Positions 17,941 to 30,485 of a stretch of DNA of 64,000 nucleotides are shown piece after piece (position 1 is the stretch's first letter; each line of letters begins with the position of its first letter). The notes beneath the pieces were generated by a model. The model was given only the letters and a program-made list of their open reading frames with translations, did no database searches and had not been told where the DNA came from. Origin of the DNA: Leisingera daeponensis DSM 23529 (lineage in GTDB: Bacteria > Pseudomonadota > Alphaproteobacteria > Rhodobacterales > Rhodobacteraceae); contig NZ_KI421500.1 in assembly GCF_000473145.1 (NCBI RefSeq), positions 806,225-870,224 on the forward strand, read 5' to 3'. Made by a program: the position numbers and the translations under genes.

Positions 17941-19086
17941 TCAGTAACCGCGCCAGATCCAGCCGCCGCCGAAGATGCGGGAGCCTTCGCTGGCATAGAA
18001 CACGCAGGCCTGGCCGGGGGAGATGCCTTCCTCCGGGGTCAGCAGTTCCACCTCGGCAGTTGTGTCCGTCAGCGGCCGGATGATCGCCTCGCGCGGGGGG
18101 CGGGTGGAGCGGACCTTGACCTTCAGGTGCCATTCGTCCCGGCTGGTGAAAGGTTCATCGCCCAGCCAGTTGATCTCGCGCACCGGAATGGTGCGGGTGG
18201 CCAAGAGCTCCTTGGGACCGACAACCACCTGTTTCTTGTCCACATCCAGCTTCACCACATAAAGCGGTTCGGACAGGCCGCCGATGCCAAGGCCGCGGCG
18301 CTGGCCGATGGTGTAGTGGATGACGCCCTCGTGGCTGCCCAGCACCCGGCCGTCCGAATGAACGATCTCTCCCGGTTCCGCTGCGCCGGGGCGCAGTTTC
18401 TCGATCACCGAGGCATAGTTTCCGTCCGGCACAAAGCAGATGTCCTGGCTGTCGGGCTTATCCGCCACCGCCAGCCCGTACTGGGCCGCCATTTCGCGCG
18501 TTGCGTCCTTGGAGGGCAGGTGCCCCAGCGGGAAGCGCAGGTAATCCAGCTGCTCCGGGGTGGTGGAGAACAGGAAATAGCTTTGGTCGCGGTTGGCATC
18601 CTCGGCGCTGTGCAGCTCCGGCCCGTTCGGACCCATCTTGCGCTGGATGTAATGGCCGGTGGCCATGCAGTCGGCCTCCAGATCCTTGGCGGTTTCCAGC
18701 AGGTCCTTGAACTTCACCCGCTCGTTGCAGCGGATGCAGGGCACCGGAGTCGCGCCCGCCAGATAGCTGTCGGCGAACTCGTCAATCACGGCATCCTTAA
18801 AAATGTTCTCATAATCCAGGACGTAATGCGGGAAGCCGCGTTCCTCCGCCACACGGCGCGCGTCGTGGATATCGATCCCCGCGCAGCAGGCGCCCTTCTT
18901 CGCCAGCGCCGCCCCGTGATCGTAAAGCTGCAGCGTCACACCGACCACGTCATAGCCCTGATCGGCCAGATATGCCGCCACAACAGAGCTGTCGACGCCG
19001 CCGGACATGGCCACCACCACCCGGGTTTCAGAGGGCGGTTTGGCAAAGCCGAGCGAGTTCACGGTGGTGTTGTGGTCCAGCGCCAT
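17941..19086 (-). CDS. mnmA: tRNA-specific 2-thiouridylase MnmA
   Basis: Thiolates U34 of tRNAs for Lys, Glu and Gln. The PP-loop, [14 protein letters not shown], lies about 30 residues from the start. The two catalytic cysteines are visible in [11 protein letters not shown] and [10 protein letters not shown]. Length 381 residues, normal for the family with a slightly long N-terminus. It is transcribed away from sciP, with 147 bases between starts. Other tRNA-modification genes in the window (miaA, gluQ, trmFO, dusB) are not clustered with it. Confidence 0.96.
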   Translation of the reverse strand: MALDHNTTVNSLGFAKPPSETRVVVAMSGGVDSSVVAAYLADQGYDVVGVTLQLYDHGAALAKKGACCAGIDIHDARRVAEERGFPHYVLDYENIFKDAVIDEFADSYLAGATPVPCIRCNERVKFKDLLETAKDLEADCMATGHYIQRKMGPNGPELHSAEDANRDQSYFLFSTTPEQLDYLRFPLGHLPSKDATREMAAQYGLAVADKPDSQDICFVPDGNYASVIEKLRPGAAEPGEIVHSDGRVLGSHEGVIHYTIGQRRGLGIGGLSEPLYVVKLDVDKKQVVVGPKELLATRTIPVREINWLGDEPFTSRDEWHLKVKVRSTRPPREAIIRPLTDTTAEVELLTPEEGISPGQACVFYASEGSRIFGGGWIWRGY

Positions 19087-19233
19087 GGGGCAGCTCCTGA
19101 AGGCAAGGGGGCAGGCGCCGCAGAATATAGGAAAATCCTAACGACTCTCAAGGGGTGTGGTTCACGGCCCGTTAAGCCTGATCGGAAATTCTTTTTCCAG
19201 ACCAAAACGAAAAGATCTTCAAAGGGAAGACGG

Positions 19234-19521
19234 ATGTTTTTGAAGAAAGTCGACGGCCCGCGGGCAGTCACCCTGCCGGACGGGACCATCATGACCCGGG
19301 CGGATTTGCCGCCGGAAACGACCAAGCGCTGGGTCGCCTCGCGCAAGGCTGCGGTTGTGCGCGGCGTGCTTTACGGTCTGCTGCCGCAGACCGAGGCGAT
19401 GCGCCGCTACGGGCTGAGCGAGGAGGAATTCCGCAGCTGGGTTGCCGCTGTTGCCGACCACGGTGAAGAAGCGCTGAAAACAACACGGTTGAAGAAATTC
19501 CGCAATCCGGACGCAAAATAG
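19234..19521 (+). CDS. sciP: CtrA inhibitor SciP (DUF1153)
   Basis: A 95-residue DNA-binding protein of the SciP/DUF1153 family. In Caulobacter, SciP binds CtrA and blocks its activation of target promoters in G1. The sequence opens with KKVDGPRAVTLPDGTIMTRADLP, and the helix-turn-helix is at about residues 35-75 (RWVASRKAAVVRGVLYGLL, then YGLSEEEFRSWV). The start ATG has an AAGGGAAGA ribosome-binding tract. It is directly upstream of ctrA in the same direction, with a 117-base gap containing CtrA-type half-sites, so the activator and its inhibitor are genetically linked here. Confidence 0.9.
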   Translation: MFLKKVDGPRAVTLPDGTIMTRADLPPETTKRWVASRKAAVVRGVLYGLLPQTEAMRRYGLSEEEFRSWVAAVADHGEEALKTTRLKKFRNPDAK

Positions 19522-19551
19522 ATAGGGCCGCCCTTGAGTTGAATTCGTAAA

Positions 19552-19568
19552 TTAACCATCATGGTAAC
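19552..19568. promoter_or_regulatory. CtrA-type half-site with inverted copy upstream of ctrA
   Basis: TTAACCAT (19552-19559) is the published CtrA/SciP half-site motif. One base later comes ATGGTAAC (19561-19568), a near-inverted copy. Two more TTAAC elements follow at 19575-19579 and 19595-19599. All lie 40-90 bases before the ctrA start. The canonical TTAA-N7-TTAA spacing is not present. Autoregulation of ctrA is known in Caulobacter; here it is inferred from these motifs. Confidence 0.6.
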
Positions 19569-19638
19569 GGGCCATTAACTTTTTTCCACCAAGGTTAACG
19601 AGACCTGAGGGAAACAGTGTACAGGCGGAGAATATAAT

Positions 19639-20358
19639 ATGCGCATTCTTTTGGTTGAGGATGATCCGACCACGGCGAAAAGCATCGAGCTGATGCTGAC
19701 CCACGCCAACCTGAACGTCTATTCGACGGATCTGGGCGAGGAGGGGATCGATCTGGCCAAGCTCTACGACTATGACCTGATCCTGCTGGATCTGGGGCTG
19801 CCGGATATGAACGGCCATGAGGTGCTGCGCCAGCTGCGCATGTCCCGCATCGAAACGCCCATTCTGATTCTGTCCGGAGCCGACGATACCGACAACAAAA
19901 TCAAGGGGTTCGGCTTTGGTGCGGACGACTATCTGACCAAGCCCTTCCACCGCGAGGAACTGGTGGCGCGGATCCATGCGATCATCCGCCGGTCCAAGGG
20001 CCATTCGCAGTCGATCATCAAGACCGGTAAGATCTCGGTCAACCTGGATGCCAAAACGGTTGAGGCCGATGGCAAGGCGGTGCATCTGACCGGCAAGGAA
20101 TACCAGATGCTGGAGCTGCTGTCCTTGCGCAAAGGCACCACGCTGACCAAGGAAATGTTCCTCAACCATCTCTATGGCGGCATGGATGAGCCGGAACTGA
20201 AAATCATCGACGTTTTCATCTGCAAGTTGCGCAAGAAACTCAGCAACGCGACCGGCGGCGAAAACTATATCGAAACCGTCTGGGGCCGCGGCTATGTGCT
20301 GCGTGATCCGCAGGAGGATCATATGTCCGGCGGCCAGCGGATGGCAGTCGGCGCTTGA
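19639..20358 (+). CDS. ctrA: Cell-cycle response regulator CtrA
   Basis: OmpR-type response regulator of 239 residues. The receiver domain (about 1-115) has the acidic pair Asp8-Asp9, phospho-acceptor Asp51 in [10 protein letters not shown], the Ser/Thr switch region, and Lys in [15 protein letters not shown]. The C-terminal winged helix (about 125-230) has [20 protein letters not shown] and the recognition stretch [17 protein letters not shown]. This is nearly the textbook alphaproteobacterial CtrA. In Rhodobacterales, CtrA mainly controls motility, quorum-linked traits and gene transfer agents rather than essential replication control. An intrinsic terminator follows. Confidence 0.97.
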   Translation: MRILLVEDDPTTAKSIELMLTHANLNVYSTDLGEEGIDLAKLYDYDLILLDLGLPDMNGHEVLRQLRMSRIETPILILSGADDTDNKIKGFGFGADDYLTKPFHREELVARIHAIIRRSKGHSQSIIKTGKISVNLDAKTVEADGKAVHLTGKEYQMLELLSLRKGTTLTKEMFLNHLYGGMDEPELKIIDVFICKLRKKLSNATGGENYIETVWGRGYVLRDPQEDHMSGGQRMAVGA

Positions 20359-20407
20359 AAGAATGACCTTCCGGACGGCACATAAAACTGTGCCCCCGGT
20401 TGTAAAG

Positions 20408-20431
20408 GCCTGCCGCTTGGCGGGCTTTTTT
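20408..20431 (+). terminator. Intrinsic terminator after ctrA
   Basis: A seven-pair stem (GCCTGCC, 20408-20414, with GGCGGGC, 20419-20425, one G-T pair) has a GCTT tetraloop and six T residues directly after. It lies 50 bases beyond the ctrA stop and separates it from ligA. Confidence 0.85.
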
Positions 20432-20503
20432 CATGTCTGCCGGCGGCGCGGGCCGCTCTGACAGAGGCGCTGGACGCGGCGCGCGCGGAGCCTTATCACC
20501 TGA

Positions 20504-24867
<4,364 letters not shown>

Positions 24868-24917
24868 GCCGCGCCCCGTCGCTTGTTCTCCGTCAATGTT
24901 CCAGCGTGTTCGCAAAT

Positions 24918-24932
24918 GTTCTCAAAAAGTTC
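24918..24932 (+). promoter_or_regulatory. Alphaproteobacterial SOS (LexA) box GTTC-N7-GTTC
   Basis: GTTCTCAAAAAGTTC matches exactly the direct-repeat LexA operator GTTC-N7-GTTC of alphaproteobacteria. It lies in an AT-rich stretch, unlike the flanking genes. Additional GTTC words lie just upstream at other spacings (24892, 24898 and 24908 region), which makes the area GTTC-rich. The first start codon downstream on the same strand is the 40-codon gene at 25016, 84 bases away. Confidence 0.7.
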
Positions 24933-25015
24933 TTTACAGGTGCCGGTAAAAATGAGAACAAAGGGGCAACAAAACTGCCAGAGAGCGAAAACACAGACTG
25001 GAGGAGGCCCGAGCC

Positions 25016-25138
25016 ATGATGACACAGATCAAAACCACGATTCAGAATGCCCATTCCACCCTGCTGCAGGACGCCATCGGCGCGGCCTCGCTGATGGTGA
25101 TGCTGGTGGCGGCGCTGCATCTGCCGGGCCTGCTCTGA
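25016..25138 (+). CDS. Small membrane protein, 40 residues, probably SOS-regulated
   Basis: A double ATG (25016 and 25019) preceded by GGAGGAGG at a good distance opens 40 codons. Residues 1-17 are polar (MTQIKTTIQNAHSTLLQD). Residues 20-40 form one hydrophobic helix (IGAASLMVMLVAALHLPGLL) that ends at the stop. It lies downstream of an exact GTTC-N7-GTTC LexA box. Size, topology and control resemble SOS-induced membrane peptides such as Caulobacter SidA (a cell-division inhibitor) or TisB-type toxins. No sequence relation to either can be claimed from inspection. The remaining 25139-25429 stretch shows nothing codable. Confidence 0.68.
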   Translation: MMTQIKTTIQNAHSTLLQDAIGAASLMVMLVAALHLPGLL

Positions 25139-25429
25139 CCCGCTGTTCCCATTCCTGAATGCCTCTGCCGTGCCGGGCCGGCCCTTTCCTGTCCCGGACT
25201 GCTTAAGGGATCAACCGCCTGTTCCGATCCCCGAATGGATTGCCTCAAGATCCAGCCTGGCCCGCCCGGGTCCCGCACAGCAGAGCATGACTGCCGCCGC
25301 CATCCTGCCCGGATGCGCGGCGGTTTTTTGTTTGAGGGGCGGATGCAACAGAAAATTCACCCCTGCATAGCTGCAAGGGCGGCCGTGGCGTTCGTTGTCT
25401 TTGGCAATCAGTGGCGCAGGACGCCGCCG

Positions 25430-25882
25430 TCAGGCGCATTGCTCCTTGGCGGCGGTCTGCATCGCTTCCAGGGTGGCGTCCAGCGCCAGCATGATGGAGG
25501 CGTGGCGGTTCTTGAACTCGCGCGCGGGTTGCAGAACTTCCAGCCCGTCAAAGGGGGCTTGCGGCACCGGGCCGTCCTGGGTCAGCATTGCCTTCAGCTG
25601 GTCGCGGGCGGTCTCCACTTCAGCCAGCGAGCGGCCGATCACATTGGCGCCGACCACAGCCGCCGCGGCCTGTCCCAGCGCACAAGCCTTCACGTCCTGG
25701 CCGAAATCCGTGATCCGCCCGTCCTCGACGCGGATGTCGACGGTGACGGTGGAGCCGCAGAGCGGGGAGCGTTTCTTGACCGTGGCATCCGGCGCGTCCA
25801 GCCGTCCAAGGTGCGGAATATCCGCCGCCAGCGCCAGAATGCGCGTAGAATACAGCTTGATCAGATCGGATTCGCCAGACAT
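25430..25882 (-). CDS. NifU/SufU-like iron-sulfur cluster assembly scaffold protein
   Basis: A 150-residue protein of the IscU/NifU N-terminal fold. Two of the usual cluster-binding cysteines are clear: RSPLCGSTVTVDIRVED (about residue 42) and VKACALGQAAAAVV (about 67). The third position, normally HC in the RHCxL segment, reads NRHASIML here. A final Cys near the C-terminus (KEQCA) is an unlikely replacement. This variant may therefore hold or transfer clusters differently from IscU, or act in another step. It is divergent from hisI, with 77 bases between starts. Confidence 0.85.
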   Translation of the reverse strand: MSGESDLIKLYSTRILALAADIPHLGRLDAPDATVKKRSPLCGSTVTVDIRVEDGRITDFGQDVKACALGQAAAAVVGANVIGRSLAEVETARDQLKAMLTQDGPVPQAPFDGLEVLQPAREFKNRHASIMLALDATLEAMQTAAKEQCA

Positions 25883-25959
25883 CGCTTTCCCGGGCTTTCC
25901 CTGCTTGGTGGTTCCCCATACATAAGGAGCCGAACAGCAGATGCAAAAGGTTTTTGCCC

Positions 25960-26331
25960 ATGTCTATTGCCGCGTCCTTTGATCCCGCCAGCCTGGTTTA
26001 CAACGATGCGGGCCTGATCCCCTGCATTGCGCAGGACGAGGCCTCGGGCGAGGTGCTGATGATGGCCTGGATGAACGCGGATGCGGTGGCGCGCACGCTG
26101 GAAACCCGCCGGCTCACCTATTGGTCGCGCTCGCGCCAGGCGTTCTGGATCAAAGGCGAGACGTCGGGCCACGTGCAGGAACTGGTGGATCTGCGCGTCG
26201 ATTGCGACCGGGACTGCCTGCTGGCCCTGGTGCGCCAGACCGGCGCGGCCTGCCACACCAACCGCCGGACCTGTTTCTACACCGCGCTGCGGGAGGGCGG
26301 CGAGGTCGAGCTGATGACGCCGATGGACTGA
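25960..26331 (+). CDS. hisI: Phosphoribosyl-AMP cyclohydrolase HisI
   Basis: Third step of histidine synthesis: opens the adenine ring of phosphoribosyl-AMP. A compact 123-residue enzyme with EVLMMAWMNADAVARTLET, TYWSRSRQAFWIKGETSGH, and the zinc/magnesium residues in DCDRDCLLALV and CHTNRRTCFY. It stands alone (no HisE domain and no other his genes nearby). The ATG at 25960 was chosen; a TTG two codons upstream adds only two residues. Confidence 0.96.
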   Translation: MSIAASFDPASLVYNDAGLIPCIAQDEASGEVLMMAWMNADAVARTLETRRLTYWSRSRQAFWIKGETSGHVQELVDLRVDCDRDCLLALVRQTGAACHTNRRTCFYTALREGGEVELMTPMD

Positions 26332-26361
26332 CCGCGTTCAGGGCGCGGCCCTGACGGGCCG

Positions 26362-26395
26362 TGCCTCCGGCGGGGATATTTTCAGCCAGAAGAAG
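26362..26395. other. GC-rich/ATATTTT element over the gluQ 3' end
   Basis: The stretch from GCCTCCGGCGGGGATATTTT through the AGAAGAAG tract covers the last codons and stop of gluQ. From memory, closely similar strings recur at gene ends across Rhodobacteraceae genomes; this could not be checked here, and it occurs once in this window. Next to it, TCAGGGC-GCG-GCCCTGA (26338-26354) forms a seven-bp hairpin after the hisI stop. Together they may form the hisI/gluQ bidirectional 3'-end region. Confidence 0.35.
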
Positions 26396-27242
26396 CGGGC
26401 AGGCCCACCATCCCGCGGATGTCCTGCGGGGTGGCGCCCTCGGCGCGGTACTTCGCAATCGCGCGGGCGTCGTCACGTTTGGCGAGCCGCTTGCCCTGTT
26501 CGTCCCGGATCAGCCGGTGGTGGTGGTAGACGGGCGTGGGCAGGCCCAGCAGGCTTTGCAGCAGCACGTGAATCTGGGTGGCCTCGAACAGGTCGGCGCC
26601 GCGCACCGCGCAGGTGATGCCCTGATCCGCGTCATCGGCCACCACCGACAGGTGGTAGGAACTGCCCATGTTGCGGCGCACCAGGATGATGTCGCCAACC
26701 GTTGAGATCAGTTGCTCTGGGTCCAGTGCATGGGTGCCGGCGAACTCCGGGCCTGTCTCGCTGAAGCTGCGCAGCTCGGCGGTCTGGACGGCCTTTTCCA
26801 TGTTCAGCCGGATCACGTCGCGCTCCGTAGCCTCGCCGGGCAGGCGGCCGCGGCAGGTGCCGGGGTAGATGCGCCCGTCGGGGCCGAACTGCGGCACGCC
26901 TTCCTGCGGCGCGCCCGCCGCGGCCTCGATATCGGCGCGGTTGCAGCGGCAAGGGTAGGTGAGCCCCAGGGCGGTCAGCCGGTCCAGCGCAGCGCGGTAG
27001 CGGGGCAGCCGCTCGGACTGGCGCATCACCGGTTGCGGCCAACTGAGGCCCAGCCAGTGCAGGTCGTCATAGATCTGCGCCTCCCAGGCGGTGCGGGAGC
27101 GGGATTGGTCGATATCTTCGATGCGCAGCAAAAACCGGCCGCCCGCAGCCACGGCCATATCATGCGCCAGCAGCGCGGAATAGGCGTGGCCCAGGTGCAG
27201 AGGTCCGGTTGGCGAAGGCGCAAAGCGGGTGGTGAATGTCAC
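26382..27242 (-). CDS. gluQ: Glutamyl-Q tRNA(Asp) synthetase
   Basis: Attaches glutamate to queuosine 34 of tRNA(Asp). It is a truncated GluRS paralogue without the anticodon-binding domain, hence 286 residues. The class I signature is FAPSPTGPLHLGHAYSAL and the KMSKS-equivalent is KRLAKRDD. The zinc site CxC is in YPCRCNR, with a later YPGTCRG. The 5' end overlaps the preceding methyltransferase stop by four bases, so the two are cotranscribed. Confidence 0.94.
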   Translation of the reverse strand: MTFTTRFAPSPTGPLHLGHAYSALLAHDMAVAAGGRFLLRIEDIDQSRSRTAWEAQIYDDLHWLGLSWPQPVMRQSERLPRYRAALDRLTALGLTYPCRCNRADIEAAAGAPQEGVPQFGPDGRIYPGTCRGRLPGEATERDVIRLNMEKAVQTAELRSFSETGPEFAGTHALDPEQLISTVGDIILVRRNMGSSYHLSVVADDADQGITCAVRGADLFEATQIHVLLQSLLGLPTPVYHHHRLIRDEQGKRLAKRDDARAIAKYRAEGATPQDIRGMVGLPASSG

Positions 27243-27853
27243 GCTTTCTCAATCACATAGACGGTGGACTTGAGGTTGATTCCGGGCAAGTGGTCGCCGT
27301 ATTCCTTGAATAGCAGCCGTGCCGCCGAACAGTCCAGCCAGTCATTCAGTTTGCCGGTATAGGCGCGGTCCTCCAGCGCGTGGTCGTTGAAGGAGAAGGC
27401 AAACAGCCCGCCACGGTCCAGCGCCCGCATGATCACGTCAAAGGTGGCCGGCGGTGCCGCGCCCTTGCTCAACAGGCCGCAGCCGGCAATAGCGCGGTAG
27501 CTGCCCGGTTTCACCGGCGTCTTGTCCGCAATGTCCAGCTGCGTCAGCTGCCGGTAGACGCCTTTGGCACGGGCCTGCTCCAGCATTTCCGGCGATGGCT
27601 CCAGCCCGTCAACCGTGCTGTATCCGGCAGCACGCAGCGCCAGGCCGCAGAGGCCGGTGCCGCAGCCGAAGTCGAGGACCGGTGCGTCCGGGTCCGGCAG
27701 GTATTTCCACAGCGCCGCGGCAATCCGCCCAGGCGTTGCATAACCGTTTTCCGCGATTTCCGCATCATAGGAAGCGGCCCACCTGTCATAGTGTTCGCGG
27801 GTCGCCTCCGGGCTCTTAAGCCCGTAGGACTTATCGAGAAATTTTTCGTTCAT
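27239..27853 (-). CDS. Class I SAM-dependent methyltransferase, substrate unknown
   Basis: A 204-residue protein with the Rossmann SAM-binding motif VLDFGCGTGLCGLALRAAG (about residues 58-77), an acidic turn at DGLEPSPEMLEQA (motif II), LDIADKTP and YRAIAGCGLL (post I/IV), and GGLFAFSFNDHA. The N-terminus, YDRWAASYDAEIAENGY, is typical of methyltransferases that resemble UbiE or the TPMT-like/WBSCR27 group. It is upstream of gluQ with overlapping ends, yet nothing shows that it acts on tRNA. A 33-base gap separates it from trmFO. Confidence 0.85.
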   Translation of the reverse strand: MNEKFLDKSYGLKSPEATREHYDRWAASYDAEIAENGYATPGRIAAALWKYLPDPDAPVLDFGCGTGLCGLALRAAGYSTVDGLEPSPEMLEQARAKGVYRQLTQLDIADKTPVKPGSYRAIAGCGLLSKGAAPPATFDVIMRALDRGGLFAFSFNDHALEDRAYTGKLNDWLDCSAARLLFKEYGDHLPGINLKSTVYVIEKA

Positions 27854-27886
27854 GCGGCAATTCTAGCCGCGGGCTCTGCGCAGCGT

Positions 27887-29242
27887 CTAGGAAAAGTTGC
27901 TGAGCCACACCTGCCAGGCTGCCTTGGCGCGGTCGGTATAGGCCTTGTAGCGGTCCTTGCGGCCGCGGCGTCCGCCCTTAAGGCCGTCAACCGGGCGGAA
28001 CAGGCCGAAGTTCACGTTCATCGGCTGAAACGTCTTGGCCTCGGCGCCGCCGGTGATGTGGTGGATCAGCGCCCCCATGGCGCTGTCCTGCGGCACCTCG
28101 GGCAGTTCCCGGCCGAGGATCTCAGCCGCCGCCAGCCGGCCTGCCAAGAGGCCCATGGCAGCGCTTTCAACATAGCCTTCGACCCCGGTGATCTGGCCGG
28201 CAAAGCGGATGTTGGGTTTCGACTTCAGCCGCATCTGCGCATCCAGCAGGGTGGGCGAGTTGATGAAAGTGTTGCGGTGGATGCCGCCGAGGCGGGCAAA
28301 GCTGGCGTTCTCCAGTCCCGGGATCATCCGGAACACCTCGGTCTGGGCGCCGTATTTCATCTTGGTCTGGAAACCGACGATGTTGAACAGCGTTCCCAGC
28401 GCGTTGTCACGGCGCAGTTGCACAACCGCATGGGCCTTGACATCCGGCTGATGCGGGTTGGTCAGCCCCACCGGCTTCATCGGCCCGTGGCGCAGGGTTT
28501 CCCGGCCGCGTTCTGCCATCACCTCGATCGGCAGGCAGCCGTCGAAATAGCCCGCGGTCTCGCCCTCGTGGAACTCGGTTTTGTCAGCTGACAATAATGC
28601 GTCGATGAAGGCTTCGTATTGCTCCTTGTCCATCGGGCAGTTGAGGTAGGCGGTGCGCTCTTCCTCGGTCTCGCCCTTGTCATAGCGCGACTGCATCCAG
28701 GCCCGCGACATGTCGATGCTTTCCGCATAGACGATCGGCGCGATGGCATCGAAGAAGGCCAGCGCCTCTGCTCCGGTTTCAGCTTGAATGGCCTGACCCA
28801 GCTGCGGCGAGGTCAGCGGGCCGGTGGCAAAGATCCAGTGGCCGTCTGCCGGCAGGCCGGTGATCTCCTCGTAGGAGACCGTGATATTCGGATGCGCCTT
28901 CAGCCTGGCGGTCACGGTTTCGGCAAAAGGCTCCCGGTCCACGGCGAGGGCGCCGCCTGCGGGCAGGCGGTGCTGATCTGCGGTGGTCATGATCAGCCCG
29001 TTGGCCTGGCGCATTTCCCAATGCAGCAGGCCCACAGCGTTCTGCTCGTCATCGTCGGAGCGGAAGGAGTTGGAGCACACCATCTCGCCCAGGTTGCCGG
29101 TCTGGTGGGCGAAGGTTTCCACCTTGGGGCGCATTTCGTGGATCACCACCTGAACGCCCATGTTTGCCGCCTGCCAGGCCGCTTCCGAGCCGGCCATGCC
29201 GCCGCCCACGATATGCAGTGTTTGTGCCGAATGATCTGTCAT
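27887..29242 (-). CDS. trmFO: Folate/FAD-dependent tRNA (uracil-54-C5-)-methyltransferase TrmFO
   Basis: Methylates U54 of the T-loop using methylenetetrahydrofolate and FADH2. The N-terminal FAD motif is [20 protein letters not shown], followed by [15 protein letters not shown] and [11 protein letters not shown], all hallmarks of the GidA-related TrmFO. Length 451 residues from the ATG at 29242. A further in-frame upstream start would add 28 Ala/Pro-rich residues and is not convincing. Upstream lie tandem 16-bp repeats and a long non-coding stretch. Confidence 0.95.
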   Translation of the reverse strand: MTDHSAQTLHIVGGGMAGSEAAWQAANMGVQVVIHEMRPKVETFAHQTGNLGEMVCSNSFRSDDDEQNAVGLLHWEMRQANGLIMTTADQHRLPAGGALAVDREPFAETVTARLKAHPNITVSYEEITGLPADGHWIFATGPLTSPQLGQAIQAETGAEALAFFDAIAPIVYAESIDMSRAWMQSRYDKGETEEERTAYLNCPMDKEQYEAFIDALLSADKTEFHEGETAGYFDGCLPIEVMAERGRETLRHGPMKPVGLTNPHQPDVKAHAVVQLRRDNALGTLFNIVGFQTKMKYGAQTEVFRMIPGLENASFARLGGIHRNTFINSPTLLDAQMRLKSKPNIRFAGQITGVEGYVESAAMGLLAGRLAAAEILGRELPEVPQDSAMGALIHHITGGAEAKTFQPMNVNFGLFRPVDGLKGGRRGRKDRYKAYTDRAKAAWQVWLSNFS

Positions 29243-29341
29243 GCCCGCCACATAGGGCAGGGGACGGGCCTGTGCAACCGGCTTGGGCGCGGGGGCTGCG
29301 GCAGAACCGCCGCTGACCGCGCACATGCGCCGTTTGGACGC

Positions 29342-29405
29342 CAGTTTGTCCTGGTGTCAGTTCGACCTGGTACCAGTTCGACCTGGTATCAGATTGTCCG
29401 GGTGG
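29342..29405. repeat. Four tandem 16-bp repeats upstream of trmFO
   Basis: The central copies, CAGTTCGACCTGGTAC (29358-29373) and CAGTTCGACCTGGTAT (29374-29389), differ by one base. They are flanked by decayed copies, CAGTTTGTCCTGGTGT (29342-29357) and CAGATTGTCCGGGTGG (29390-29405). The array lies 100-163 bases upstream of the trmFO start in a 399-base gap (29243-29641). The rest of that gap, including an AT-rich part at 29575-29640, contains nothing codable. A 16-base period is not a whole number of DNA turns, which argues against a simple one-sided operator array. Confidence 0.75.
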
Positions 29406-29641
29406 CGGGGAAATTTGGGGCCGCCGCCGCGGGAATGATCGACCGGTGAGAGAGAACCGGCTGGAGGGACCCTTCCGCAGCAGCAGCCCAAATTGTGCAG
29501 GCCCGTGACTGTGCGCCGGCCTTGCCCAATCTTTGCCATCTTTCCGCCCGAATTGAAAGGCAGTTGGCTGGCGTCTTATGGAAACAATAGGTTTCGATTG
29601 GTAAACAAAGCCTAAAGTTCTCCGAAAATTTTCCGATAAAG

Positions 29642-30427
29642 TTACTCCTGCCAGTCCGGCGCGCGTTTTTCGATGAAGGCGGCCATGCCTTCGATGGTGT
29701 CGCGGTGCATCAGGTTCTCGACGATCACCCCGCTGGTATAGGCATAGGCCTGATCCAGCGGCATCTGCAGCTGCTCGTAAAACGCCTGCTTGCCGATCTT
29801 CACTGCCGCGCCCAGTTTCGCGGCGATGGTTTCGGCCAGCTTGGCGGTTTCCGCCTCCAGCGCCTCCAGCGGCACGGCGCGATTGGCCAGCCCCAGCTCC
29901 ACCGCGCGCGCGGCGTCGACGAATTCGCCCGTGGTCAGCAGCTCAAACGCCTGCTTGCGCGGGATGTTGCGCGACAGCGCCACCATCGGGGTGGAGCAGA
30001 ACAGGCCGATGTTCACCCCGTTGACGCCAAACCTGGTGCCCTCTGCCGCCACCGCCAGATCGCAGGAGGCAACCAGCTGGCAGCCCGCCGCGGTGGCGAT
30101 ACCGTGGACCTGGGCAATCACCGGCTGCGGCAGGGACTGCAGCCCGGTCATCACGCGGGTGCAGCGGGCAAACAGATCCTGGAAATAGGCCTTGCCGCCA
30201 TCCTCGGCGCTGCGCCCGGCCGTCATCTGCTTGATATCATGGCCCGCGCAGAACCCTTTGCCAGCGCCGGACAGGATCACCACCTTGATGCTGCTGTCCT
30301 CGCGCAAGGCATCTATCTGCTCCTGCAGGGCCGCCAGCATCTCGTCCGACAACGCGTTCAGCTTTTCCGGTGTGTTCAGGGTCAGCCGGGCGATAGCCCC
30401 CGTGTCGCAACGTTCCAGAATTGCCAT
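29642..30427 (-). CDS. Enoyl-CoA hydratase/isomerase family protein (ECHDC3-like)
   Basis: Crotonase-fold protein of 261 residues. The oxyanion-hole segments are SGAGKGFCAGHDIKQM (about 55-70) and HGIATAAGCQLVASCDLAVA. The GVNIGLFCSTPMVALSRNIP stretch is characteristic of the ECHDC3-like subgroup and places residues other than the classical catalytic Glu pair at the active site. Hydratase activity is therefore uncertain. It is a single gene; the PaaI thioesterase gene is divergent, with 58 bases between starts. Confidence 0.85.
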   Translation of the reverse strand: MAILERCDTGAIARLTLNTPEKLNALSDEMLAALQEQIDALREDSSIKVVILSGAGKGFCAGHDIKQMTAGRSAEDGGKAYFQDLFARCTRVMTGLQSLPQPVIAQVHGIATAAGCQLVASCDLAVAAEGTRFGVNGVNIGLFCSTPMVALSRNIPRKQAFELLTTGEFVDAARAVELGLANRAVPLEALEAETAKLAETIAAKLGAAVKIGKQAFYEQLQMPLDQAYAYTSGVIVENLMHRDTIEGMAAFIEKRAPDWQE

Positions 30428-30485
30428 CTTGCTCTCCTCCCAAGGGTTGCGCCAACTCTAGTCAGCGCGAAGGGAAAGGAAAAGC

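Noticed and set aside
29342..29405. CRISPR array
   Set aside because: Units of 16 bases are directly adjacent without spacers, and no cas genes are present.
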